DNA of 64,000 bases from contig QNGA01000003.1 of the NCBI GenBank assembly GCA_003298465.1, forward strand, positions 124,001 through 188,000. The letters run 5' to 3'. A program made the position numbers and the translations under genes. Positions 24,979-32,280 of the stretch are shown piece after piece (the first letter of the stretch is position 1; every line of letters starts with the position of its first letter). The DNA comes from a halophilic archaeon. GTDB taxonomy: Archaea; Halobacteriota; Halobacteria; Halobacteriales; Haladaptataceae. The notes below the pieces were generated by a model that was given only the letters and a program-made list of their open reading frames with translations, was not told the DNA's origin and ran no database searches.

Positions 24979-25089
24979 ATGGGAGAGCGCGCTTGCTACC
25001 TGGAGTTCTGTCCCGAGTGCGACGCGCAGGTGACGGTCGCCGACGAGCAGTGCCCGGACTGCGGCGCGGCGCTTCCGGTCAGGGAGTGA
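24979..25089 (+). CDS. 36-residue zinc-ribbon microprotein
   Basis: ATG to TGA, with two CxxC knuckles: FCPECDAQV and QCPDCGAAL, spaced as in rubredoxin-like zinc ribbons. It resembles the AmiW/LysW class of small acidic zinc-ribbon proteins: LysW family members begin with a CPEC knuckle and have a matching second CPDC-like knuckle, and act as amino-group carriers in lysine or arginine synthesis. The C-terminus here is PVRE rather than the LysW Glu-Trp-Glu tail, so the carrier role is doubtful. A TATA-like CCTTTCTG is about 27 bases before the ATG. Confidence 0.65.
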   Translation: MGERACYLEFCPECDAQVTVADEQCPDCGAALPVRE

Positions 25090-25167
25090 CCGCCGCGCCG
25101 AGTCCGCCACCTGTCACCCACTGTACATCTGGTAGATATGTTGATAAAAACTACAATTTGGAGAAAA

Positions 25168-25175
25168 CTTATCAC
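25168..25175 (+). promoter_or_regulatory. TATA element of the 44-residue ORF
   Basis: CTTATCAC-like sequence in a strongly AT-rich patch (25126-25190), about 26-33 bases before the ATG at 25201. An imperfect dyad (ACATCT then AGATATGT) lies upstream at about 25125-25141. Confidence 0.45.
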
Positions 25176-25200
25176 AATGTAGTGTAGCGATTCAGCCACG

Positions 25201-25335
25201 ATGCAAGAGAAAAATAAACGGCTGGGTGAATGCCTCGAGCGCGAGGTCGACGGCGGCGTCGAACTGTTCGACACGGAGAACGGCGACGCCTGGATATGGT
25301 CGGACAGCTGGGTGGACGCCTCCGAGAAAGCGTAA
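25201..25335 (+). CDS. 44-residue acidic protein (DUF7331-like)
   Basis: ATG to TAA. The sequence reads MQEKNKRLGECLEREVDGG, then VELFDTENGDAWIWSDSWVDA. The C-terminal strand pattern (D-x-x-N-x-D-A-W-I-x-S-D) resembles a family of tiny haloarchaeal proteins I recall as DUF7331, many of which are found as lone genes with strong promoters. Function unknown. Its AT-rich promoter and well-placed TATA element support expression. Confidence 0.6.
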   Translation: MQEKNKRLGECLEREVDGGVELFDTENGDAWIWSDSWVDASEKA

Positions 25336-25437
25336 CCGCTGCCCCGAACGACGCCGGTCGCAGTGGTCTCACCCCGACACGATTCTCCCCGAACGTGAGT
25401 CGAACCAGTCAGGACCCCCGTCGCCGGGTCGGGTGCC

Positions 25438-26661
25438 CTATCCGAGGACGCCGAACCCGAACTTGGCGTACGGCCAGAAGTGATAGAGCCCGACGCCGAC
25501 GACGATGGCCGGAATCGTCGTGTAGATGGTCGCGATGATGGCCGCCTTGGCGTCGATAGCCACGAGCGGGAACAGCGCGTCGCCGTCCTGGCTGATGGCG
25601 TTCGCCGCCAGCGCGGAGAACGGGATGTCGCCGTTGGCGTAGATGGTGGCGAAGACGATCTGTGGCGCACAGCCCGGAACGAGCCCGAGTCCGGCGCCGG
25701 CCAGCGGGGCGAGCACGCCGGCGGCGGCGGCGAGCGCGTGGATGTCCAGCGCGAAGACGACCATTCCGTACTCGTACGCGAGGTAGGCGGCGATGACCCA
25801 GACGGTGACCATGCTCGTCTCCATCGCCGCGTGCTGGAACGTGTCGTACGCGTCCGCGAACGACTCCCGAACGCGTCCCGTCTCGCCCGTCCCGATGTAC
25901 CTGCGCCCGACGAAGTAGAGGTAGAAGGAGAGGACGGTGCCGGTCAGTCCCGCGACGGTGAACAGACCGTCGAACGTCGGGGCGAACTCCAGCGCCACCT
26001 CGGGCGCACCCCGGCGCAGGTACTCGACGCCCGCGACCAGACCCGCGACCGCCATCCCCCACCAGACGACGTGCGCCAGGTGGCTGACTCTCGTGAGCAG
26101 GACCGAGTCCGCGCTCGCCGGATCGCAGTCGCACTGGGCCGGTCCCCGTTCGTACTCCGGGACGCTGGGCCCGCCGTCGGCGACGCTGGTCGTCGCGAAC
26201 CCTCCGTCGGTCACGGGTCGGCTGATGTTCTCGACCGCCCGGTCGACGCGACCCACGCCCATCCCCCAGAAGTCGATCATGTAGCCGAACGAGACGCCGG
26301 CGACGAACGCCAGCGAGTACGCGTAGAGGGCGGCTTCCGGTGCGAGCGCGAGGATGACGAACGCCGAGTCGCCGGCCGTGGCCGCGAGCGTGGCGACGAC
26401 CGTCCCGAAACTGATCGACCCTCGGATGTAGAGCGGCATCGCGACGATGGCGCCGCCACAGCCCGGGGTCAGACCCAGCAGGCCACCTGCGACTGGCTGG
26501 AGTTTCCGGTTGTTCTCCAGCGCCTCGATGAGCCGACCGCCCGACCGGTACTGGACGTAGCTGAACAGGAGGACCGTGACGGCGACGAAGGCGCTGACCT
26601 GAACGAACCCGTCCCGAACGGAGAAGAGGAGAATCTCCCCCGCTTCTTCGAGTCCTATCAT
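25438..26661 (-). CDS. putative 10-TM heavy-metal/manganese exporter
   Basis: 407 residues with two similar halves. Each half holds a GCGG/GCAP motif in a membrane segment: LLGLTPGCGGAIVAMPLY near residue 65 and GLGLVPGCAPQIVFATIY near residue 335. This pseudo-symmetric arrangement is that of the putative manganese/arsenical exporter family (ArsP_2-like). The central loop contains a CDCDP cluster that may bind metal. The ATG at 26661 is preferred to a GTG three codons earlier. It is divergent from the phosphoesterase. A DtxR-type regulator elsewhere in the window could act on it, but no clear operator is seen. Confidence 0.8.
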   Translation of the reverse strand: MIGLEEAGEILLFSVRDGFVQVSAFVAVTVLLFSYVQYRSGGRLIEALENNRKLQPVAGGLLGLTPGCGGAIVAMPLYIRGSISFGTVVATLAATAGDSAFVILALAPEAALYAYSLAFVAGVSFGYMIDFWGMGVGRVDRAVENISRPVTDGGFATTSVADGGPSVPEYERGPAQCDCDPASADSVLLTRVSHLAHVVWWGMAVAGLVAGVEYLRRGAPEVALEFAPTFDGLFTVAGLTGTVLSFYLYFVGRRYIGTGETGRVRESFADAYDTFQHAAMETSMVTVWVIAAYLAYEYGMVVFALDIHALAAAAGVLAPLAGAGLGLVPGCAPQIVFATIYANGDIPFSALAANAISQDGDALFPLVAIDAKAAIIATIYTTIPAIVVGVGLYHFWPYAKFGFGVLG

Positions 26662-26855
26662 CCGGACCACCCTCGCCCCGGCCGCCGGGCGAGATTTCGT
26701 ATCGCATTACCGAATCCTAGATTTAGACGCATCAAAAGTAGGTTTGCGACGAGGGACATTATGCCTTTTGGTGCGGCTGGGGTGCGGACCGGGCGTCATC
26801 GTGCGCGACCGACGCCCCTCGAACGCTTATCTTCCGGCGAACCGAAACGACGACC

Positions 26856-27353
26856 ATGACCCGAATCGCGCTCGTCAGCGACACCCACGTCCCCTCGCGC
26901 GCTCGCCGGATTCCCGACTGGGTTCGCACTCGCGTCCGGCGGGCCGACCGCGTGGTCCACGCGGGCGACTTCGACTCGGCGGACGCCCTCGCCTCGGTGC
27001 GAGAACTCGCCGACGGCGACCTCACAGCCGTCGCGGGCAACACCGACCCCGCCGCGCTCGACCTGCCGGAGATAGCGACCCTCGACGTCGCGGACGTCAC
27101 CTTCGTCGTCACGCACGGCACCGGCCCGGCCCGCGGTTACCGCGAACGCGTCGCCGAGACGGTCCGACGGGAGGCCGGCGACGCGGCGGTCGGCGTGTCC
27201 GGCCACACTCACGAGACGCTGGACGAGCGGGTCGACGGCGTTCGCCTGCTGAACCCGGGGAGCGCGACCGGGGCGGCCCCCGCCGACCGCGCGACCATGA
27301 TGACCGCGACCGTCGAAGACGGCGCGGTGTCGGTGCAGACCCACGAGGGGTGA
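26856..27353 (+). CDS. YfcE/MJ0936-type metallophosphoesterase
   Basis: 165 residues. The metal motifs are SDTHVPSR at the start, HAGDFDS, AVAGNTDPA (Asn-Thr-Asp in place of Asn-His-Asp), VTHGTGP and SGHTHE. This is the compact phosphodiesterase family with weak activity on model substrates; the natural substrate is unknown. TATA-like CTTATCT lies about 27 bases before the ATG. It precedes cofE in the same direction but with a separate promoter. Confidence 0.9.
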   Translation: MTRIALVSDTHVPSRARRIPDWVRTRVRRADRVVHAGDFDSADALASVRELADGDLTAVAGNTDPAALDLPEIATLDVADVTFVVTHGTGPARGYRERVAETVRREAGDAAVGVSGHTHETLDERVDGVRLLNPGSATGAAPADRATMMTATVEDGAVSVQTHEG

Positions 27354-27435
27354 ACCGGTCGGAGCCGTCGCCCGCCGGAACGCGGGTCGGTCTTCCCGGA
27401 CGGCGAAACTCGCCACCTTTGCGCGTTTCGGGCGG

Positions 27436-27442
27436 GTTTTTA
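27436..27442 (+). promoter_or_regulatory. TATA element of the cofE-mer operon
   Basis: GTTTTTA, 23-29 bases before the cofE ATG at 27465. Confidence 0.55.
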
Positions 27443-27464
27443 GCCCCGCGCACCAACGGGGGGT

Positions 27465-28226
27465 ATGAACGTCTTCCCGGTACCGGGACTGCCGGAGGTC
27501 GAACCCGGCGACGACCTCGCGGCGCTCGTCGAGTCGCAGGTCGACCTCGAACCCGGCGACGTCGTGGTCGTCGCGAGCACCGTCGTCTCGAAAGCGGAGG
27601 GCCGGACGGCCGACCTCTCGTCGTTCCCGCCGAGTCCGCGGGCCGAGGAGATAGCGAGTCGGCTCGCGGACGTCTCCGGCGAGGAGAAAGACCCCCGGTT
27701 CGCCCAAGCGGTGCTGGAGGAGAGCACGGAACTCATCATGGAAGCCCCGTTCCTGCTGACCGCCACGCGGTTCGGCCACGTCGGCGTCAACGCCGGCATC
27801 GACCGCTCGAACACCGGCGACGCCGACATCCTGTTGCTCCCGGAGCGCCCGAGCGAGAGCGCCGAGCGCATCCGCGACCGCCTCTCGGTCGACGTGCCGG
27901 TCGTCGTCACCGACACCAGCGGACGACCGTTCCGCCACGGCCAGCGCGGCGTCGCCATCGGCTGGGCGGGGATGCCGGCGAGTCGCGACTGGCGCGGCGA
28001 AGCGGACCGCGACGGCCACGAACTCGAAGTGACGGTCGAGTCCGTCGTCGACGAACTCGCGGCCGCGGCGAACCTCGTCACGGGCGAGGGCGACGACGGC
28101 CTGCCCGTGGTGGTCGTCCGCGACTGGACGTTCGGCAACCACGAGGGCAGCGACGAACTCTATCGGTCGGTCGACGGCGACTTCGTCCGGCAGGCGCTCA
28201 GGGGGTGGGAGTTTGAGGGGCATTGA
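27465..28226 (+). CDS. cofE: coenzyme F420-0:L-glutamate ligase
   Basis: 253 residues. It adds glutamates to F420-0 with GTP. Family features are visible: FPVPGLPEVEPGDDL at the start, VVVASTVVSKAEGR, LLTATRFGHVGVNAGID with the conserved Asn-Ala-Gly-Ile-Asp, VVVTDTSGRPFRHGQRGVAIG in part, and the late Glu/Asp cluster. It starts the two-gene operon with mer; its last 14 bases overlap the mer start. Confidence 0.95.
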   Translation: MNVFPVPGLPEVEPGDDLAALVESQVDLEPGDVVVVASTVVSKAEGRTADLSSFPPSPRAEEIASRLADVSGEEKDPRFAQAVLEESTELIMEAPFLLTATRFGHVGVNAGIDRSNTGDADILLLPERPSESAERIRDRLSVDVPVVVTDTSGRPFRHGQRGVAIGWAGMPASRDWRGEADRDGHELEVTVESVVDELAAAANLVTGEGDDGLPVVVVRDWTFGNHEGSDELYRSVDGDFVRQALRGWEFEGH

Positions 28227-29196
28227 ACTCACGCCCGAGATTCCCGTCGACGACCTCGCCGACCTCGGCGCGCGCGCCGAGAGCGAGGGGTTCGACGCCG
28301 TCTTCGCCAGCAGCCACTACAACAACCGCGACCCGTTTCTCGCCCTCTCGCGGGTCGCGGCGGCGACCGACGCCGTGCGCGTGGGACCGGGCGTCGCGAA
28401 CCCCTACGAGACCCATCCGGTCGCGCTCGCCTCGCGCGTGGCCACGCTCGACGAGGTCAGCGACGGCCGCGCCGTCTGCGGCCTCGGGGCGGGCGACCGC
28501 TCGACGCTCCGGAACCTCGGCGTCGAGCGCGACCGCCCGCTGCGGCGCGTGCTGGAGACGATGAAGGTTGGGAAGCGTCTCTGGGCCGGCGAGCGCGTCA
28601 CCCACGACGGCACCTTCGACGCGAACGAGGCGGCCCTGAACTACGACGCGGGCGAGATTCCGGTGTACGTCGGCGCGCAGGGACCGCACATGCTCCGGAT
28701 GAGCGCGAAGCACGCGGACGGCGTGCTCGTCAACGCCGCCCACCCCCGGGACTTCGCGTGGGCCGGCGACCGCATCGAGGAGGGGTTAGCCGAGCGCCCC
28801 GACGAGCGCGGCGCGTTCGACGTCGCCGCCTTCGCCAGCGTCAGCGTGGCCGAGGACGGCGACGCCGCCCGCGAGGCCGCCCGGCCGCCGGTCGCGTTCA
28901 TCGCCGGCGGCGCGCCGGACCCGGTGCTCGACCGCCACGACCTGGACCGAGAGCGCGCCGCCGACATCGGCGAGCACATCGAGGCCGGCGAGTTCTCGGC
29001 GGCGTTCGAGGCCGTGACGCCTGCGATGATAGAGGCGTTCTGCGTCGCCGGGACGCCCGAGACGGTGGCCGACAGGATGGCCGCGGTGCTCGAACACGTC
29101 GACAGTTTCGTCGTCGGGTCGCCGCTCGGGCCGGACCGCGAGGCGGCGGTCAGCCTCGGTGCCGAGGCGCTCGACCGGGGCTATCGGGAACGATAG
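28213..29196 (+). CDS. mer: F420-dependent methylenetetrahydromethanopterin reductase-like (LLM family)
   Basis: 327 residues, luciferase-like TIM barrel. RGIELTPEIPVDDLADLGAR, FASSHYNNRDPFLALSRVA, VGPGVANPYETHP and VYVGAQGPHMLRM match Mer. In methanogens Mer reduces methylene-H4MPT with F420H2; haloarchaea use tetrahydrofolate-type carriers and a Mer homologue is thought to act as a methylene-THF reductase. The start is a TTG at 28213, in a purine-rich stretch at the end of cofE; no ATG or GTG is available near the conserved N-terminus. The 14-base overlap implies coupled translation. Confidence 0.88.
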   Translation: MRGIELTPEIPVDDLADLGARAESEGFDAVFASSHYNNRDPFLALSRVAAATDAVRVGPGVANPYETHPVALASRVATLDEVSDGRAVCGLGAGDRSTLRNLGVERDRPLRRVLETMKVGKRLWAGERVTHDGTFDANEAALNYDAGEIPVYVGAQGPHMLRMSAKHADGVLVNAAHPRDFAWAGDRIEEGLAERPDERGAFDVAAFASVSVAEDGDAAREAARPPVAFIAGGAPDPVLDRHDLDRERAADIGEHIEAGEFSAAFEAVTPAMIEAFCVAGTPETVADRMAAVLEHVDSFVVGSPLGPDREAAVSLGAEALDRGYRER

Positions 29197-29356
29197 CGGA
29201 GAACACGCCGCCGACGCTGAGATAGCCGAACACGAGCATCGAGAAGCCGACGAGTATCGCGCCGACGAGCAACAACAGTGCCGAGAGGGGGTTCGTCGCC
29301 GCCACGTCGCCGAACAGGTTCACCATATCGATGACGTTCTGCACGAGTCCTGCCAT
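29150..29356 (-). CDS. small two-helix membrane protein
   Basis: 68 residues from ATG. The pattern MAGLVQNVIDMVNLFGDVAATNP is followed by two hydrophobic stretches (SALLLLVGAILVGFSMLVFG and YLSVGGVFSAIV) and a Pro/Arg tail. It looks like a conserved haloarchaeal small membrane protein, unnamed. Its 3' end overlaps mer by 47 bases on the other strand, an unusually long convergent overlap; the last 15 residues could be dispensable. Confidence 0.65.
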   Translation of the reverse strand: MAGLVQNVIDMVNLFGDVAATNPLSALLLLVGAILVGFSMLVFGYLSVGGVFSAIVPDSPGRAPRHRG

Positions 29357-29428
29357 ACCCGGACGTCTGGGTTCCGGGTACTTGTTTGCTCCGTCACGCT
29401 TACGACCCGGGACTGCGTAGGAGCGGGC

Positions 29429-29761
29429 GTGTCACGAGACGCGTCGCTCTCCGACTTCGCCGCCTCGGACGCGGACGACGAGACGGAGGACGACGGGCCG
29501 AGGGACGACGAGTCGGGAGACGCGTCGGCGAGCGATTCGACGGACGCGGGGTCGACGGCCGACGGAGAGGCCGACCGCCTCGCGGACGAGGAGACGTCCG
29601 CGTCGCTCGATTCCGAGAGCGCGCCCGCCGACCCCGACCCCGCGACGACGACGTTCGCCTGGTCGCCCGACGGGGCGGCCTGCGCTCGCTGCGGGGAGAC
29701 CGTCCGGCGGCGCTGGCGCGACGGCGACGACGTGGTCTGTCCCGACTGCAAGGACTGGTAG
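29429..29761 (+). CDS. acidic protein with C-terminal zinc ribbon (DUF7573-like)
   Basis: 110 residues from GTG at 29429, giving MSRDASLSDFAASD, the typical start of the family I recall as DUF7573. Residues 15-70 are a disordered Asp/Glu/Ser linker. The last 35 residues hold FAWSPDGAACARCG and VVCPDCKDW, two CxxC knuckles that likely bind zinc. Such proteins may be adaptors for nucleic-acid or protein binding; no function is known. It precedes aroB' by about 100 bases. Confidence 0.7.
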   Translation: MSRDASLSDFAASDADDETEDDGPRDDESGDASASDSTDAGSTADGEADRLADEETSASLDSESAPADPDPATTTFAWSPDGAACARCGETVRRRWRDGDDVVCPDCKDW

Positions 29762-29859
29762 TCGGAAGGACGTCGACGCCGCCCGATTCGTCCCGCGAAT
29801 TTTGCCGACGCGTTGCGGTATCCGCCACGTTGAAGCCACCCCGATTCCACGGTGGAAGT

Positions 29860-31071
29860 ATGACACGCTCCGTGTGGTTGAAAGCCGACGACGAGGTCGG
29901 CGACTGGGACGCCCGACGACGACGCATCACCGCCGGTCTGGAGGCGGGCGTCGACTGGGTGCTCGTGGACGAGAGCGACGTGGCCCGCGTCCGCGAACTG
30001 GGCGACGTGAACGTCGCGGCGTTCCGCGGCAGCGGCGGCGACGACGCGGCGTTCGTCGACGGCGACGGCGAGGTCGACGTCATCGAGGCCGAGGCCGACG
30101 ACGCCGACTCCGGCTCCGCCGACCCCGACGCCCTGTTCGTCGGCAAGGACGGCGAGGGCGACGGAACGGTCGACCTCCCCTCCGACTTCTCCGGTTCCGC
30201 CGACCTCTCGACGCTCCGGCGCGGCAGCGCGGACGGTGCGTACGTCCGCATCAAAGACGAGGAGTACGAGTCGTTCGCGGAGGCGGCGGCCGACGACGCC
30301 GAGTACACCGTCGTCGTCGGCGAGGACTGGACCATCATCCCGCTGGAGAACCTCATCGCGCGCATCGGCGAGGAGACCGAACTCGTCGCCGGCGTCACCA
30401 ACGCCGACGAGGCGAAGACCGCCTTCGAGACGCTGGAACTCGGTGCGGACGCCGTCCTGCTCGACAGCGACGACCCGGACGAGATTCGCGCCACGGTCGC
30501 GGTCCGCGACGACGCCGAGCGCGAGACGCTCGACCTGGAGTGGGCGGAGATTCGGACCGTCGAGCGCACGAGCAGCGCCGACCGCGTCTGCGTCGACACG
30601 GGGAACCTGATGGACGGTGACGAAGGGATGCTGGTCGGCTCGATGTCGCGCGGTCTCTTTTTCGTCCACGCCGAAACCGCGGAGTCGCCGTACGTCGCCT
30701 CCCGGCCGTTCCGGGTGAACGCTGGCGCGGTCCACGCCTACGTCCGGACGCCGGACGGCGGGACGAAGTACCTCGCCGAACTCTCCAGCGGCGACGAGGT
30801 GCAGGTCGTCGACACGGACGGCAACACCCGCGAGGCGGTCGTCGGACGTGTGAAGATAGAGAAGCGACCGATGTTCCGCATCGAGGTCGAGACCGAGGAC
30901 GGCGACCGCGTGGAGACGCTGCTGCAGAACGCGGAGACCATCAAGGTCGCCACGCGGGACGGCCGGACCGCCGTCACGGACCTCGAAGTCGGGGACGAAC
31001 TCCGCGTCTACCGCGAGCAGGGCGCTCGCCACTTCGGCGAGGCGGTCGAGGAGAGCATCATCGAGAAGTAG
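29860..31071 (+). CDS. aroB': archaeal 3-dehydroquinate synthase (type II)
   Basis: 403 residues. It converts 2-amino-3,7-dideoxy-D-threo-hept-6-ulosonate to 3-dehydroquinate with NAD in the archaeal start of aromatic amino-acid synthesis. The start MTRSVWLKADDEVGDWDAR, the central WTIIPLENLIA, GADAVLLDSDDP and the conserved RVCVDTGNLMDGDEGMLVGS (20 residues) are family signatures; the C-terminus RPFRVNAGAVHAYVR and MFRIEVE also match. The partner ADH synthase gene is not in the window. The start is ATG 29860; a longer upstream frame is unlike the family. Confidence 0.94.
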   Translation: MTRSVWLKADDEVGDWDARRRRITAGLEAGVDWVLVDESDVARVRELGDVNVAAFRGSGGDDAAFVDGDGEVDVIEAEADDADSGSADPDALFVGKDGEGDGTVDLPSDFSGSADLSTLRRGSADGAYVRIKDEEYESFAEAAADDAEYTVVVGEDWTIIPLENLIARIGEETELVAGVTNADEAKTAFETLELGADAVLLDSDDPDEIRATVAVRDDAERETLDLEWAEIRTVERTSSADRVCVDTGNLMDGDEGMLVGSMSRGLFFVHAETAESPYVASRPFRVNAGAVHAYVRTPDGGTKYLAELSSGDEVQVVDTDGNTREAVVGRVKIEKRPMFRIEVETEDGDRVETLLQNAETIKVATRDGRTAVTDLEVGDELRVYREQGARHFGEAVEESIIEK

Positions 31072-31507
31072 AGCTCTCGTTCGGCGAGGGCTCTTCGTCG
31101 AGTCGCGCGGTACACCACTGACAGAAGTCCAGTTCCTCGTCCACCTCGCGACCGCACTCCGGACACTTCGCCGTCACCGTGTCGGCGGACGCGCCCGTGG
31201 CCGCGGCGAGCGAGCGGTTACCCTGCTTCGCGGTCCAGTAGGCGTCGACGATGTTGACCGCCTGGACCGCGAGGATGGGGAGGACGACGTTCAGACCGAG
31301 ACCGCGGGTCGCGTCGAGATACGCCTGCATCCCGCCGGACTCCACCGCCTGGAAGGTCGACTCCGGGATGACCACGAGCGCCGTGGTGACGGCGAAGCCG
31401 AACCAGAGGAGCGCACGAAGCCACTCGCGCAGGTAGACGTGGCCCAGGCCGGGGTAGACGAACGCGAACACGGCTGCCAGCCACGGGCGTTTCCGAGCGT
31501 TGGTCAC
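31058..31507 (-). CDS. membrane protein with C-terminal zinc ribbon (DUF7575-like)
   Basis: 149 residues from GTG. The start RPWLAAVFAFVYPGLGHVYL is the TM2-type motif (Pro-Gly-x-Gly-His) of small membrane proteins; about three further helices follow. The C-terminal 40 residues contain CPECGREVDEELDFCQWCT, a zinc ribbon facing the cytoplasm. Its 3' end overlaps aroB' by 14 bases. TATA-like ATTTAAC is about 28 bases upstream. Function unknown. Confidence 0.75.
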   Translation of the reverse strand: MTNARKRPWLAAVFAFVYPGLGHVYLREWLRALLWFGFAVTTALVVIPESTFQAVESGGMQAYLDATRGLGLNVVLPILAVQAVNIVDAYWTAKQGNRSLAAATGASADTVTAKCPECGREVDEELDFCQWCTARLDEEPSPNESSTSR

Positions 31508-31735
31508 TGTCGACTGCTAGCGACCCCTGCGAGTTAAATGCTTCTTACCGCTCCCGCCACTCCGATATTTCGACGACCTCTCAGGCCACCACGACGGCGT
31601 CGTTCGACGGCGTTCGGGAGGACGGTCGGCGGGTCTGTCGGACGACGGCACCTCGACTCGCCGTCCCGCCGCGTCGCGTTCGACGTGTGACACCGTTGGT
31701 ATTAGCCGGCAGCGAACCGCCCCGACCGAAACCCT

Positions 31736-31743
31736 TTCAAAAT
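31736..31743 (+). promoter_or_regulatory. TATA element of the PadR gene
   Basis: TTCAAAAT preceded by a purine-rich BRE-like CGAAACC, 22-29 bases before the ATG at 31765. Confidence 0.5.
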
Positions 31744-31764
31744 CACGACTTAAATCCCCACTCG

Positions 31765-32280
31765 ATGCGGAAGAGTGGCCCGCCGAGAGGCCTGATATCG
31801 TACCTGGTGCTCGAACTTCTGGACGAAAAACCGAGGTACGGCTACGAGATCCTGAAGGAGATACAGGACATAAGCGGCGGGCACTGGGAGCCGTCGTACG
31901 GTTCCGTCTACCCCATCCTCTACAAGTTCGAGGAGAAGGGCTGGGCCGAGCGCATCGAGCGCGAGGACGAACCCGACCGCAAGTACTTCGAACTGACCGA
32001 CGAGGGGGCCGACGAACTGACGGAGAAACGGCGAGAGAGCGGGGAGAAGGCCCGCGAGTTCGCCGACGTCATCCTGGGATTCTACCACGTCTACGTCGCG
32101 TTCGCGACCGACGAGCGGTTCGAGGTGGACTGTCCGGAGGACGAGTGGCAGTTCGACGAGACGTTCAGTTCGTGGATCGTCGAGCAGATGATTCGTCACC
32201 ACGAGCGCGACTTCGACGAGTTCGAGCGCATCCCCGACACGCCCGAGGAGTTCTATGAGCGAACGGGCGTCGAGGAGTAG
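31765..32280 (+). CDS. PadR-family transcription regulator
   Basis: 171 residues. The winged helix is typical: GLISYLVLELLDEKPRYGYEI, SYGSVYPILYKFEEKGW and the Arg-Lys-Tyr-Phe-Glu-Leu-Thr wing. A second, mostly helical part (residues 95-171) is acidic and rich in His and aromatic residues near QMIRHHERDFDEFERI. PadR proteins repress stress or efflux genes in response to small ligands. It is convergent with, and abuts, the site-2 protease gene, so the target is unclear. The ATG at 31765 follows the TATA element at leaderless distance. Confidence 0.9.
   Translation: MRKSGPPRGLISYLVLELLDEKPRYGYEILKEIQDISGGHWEPSYGSVYPILYKFEEKGWAERIEREDEPDRKYFELTDEGADELTEKRRESGEKAREFADVILGFYHVYVAFATDERFEVDCPEDEWQFDETFSSWIVEQMIRHHERDFDEFERIPDTPEEFYERTGVEE

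Noticed and set aside
26711..26745. DtxR-type operator upstream of the metal exporter
   Set aside because: Only three-base arms (CTA-GATT-TAG) could be found; too weak to call an operator.
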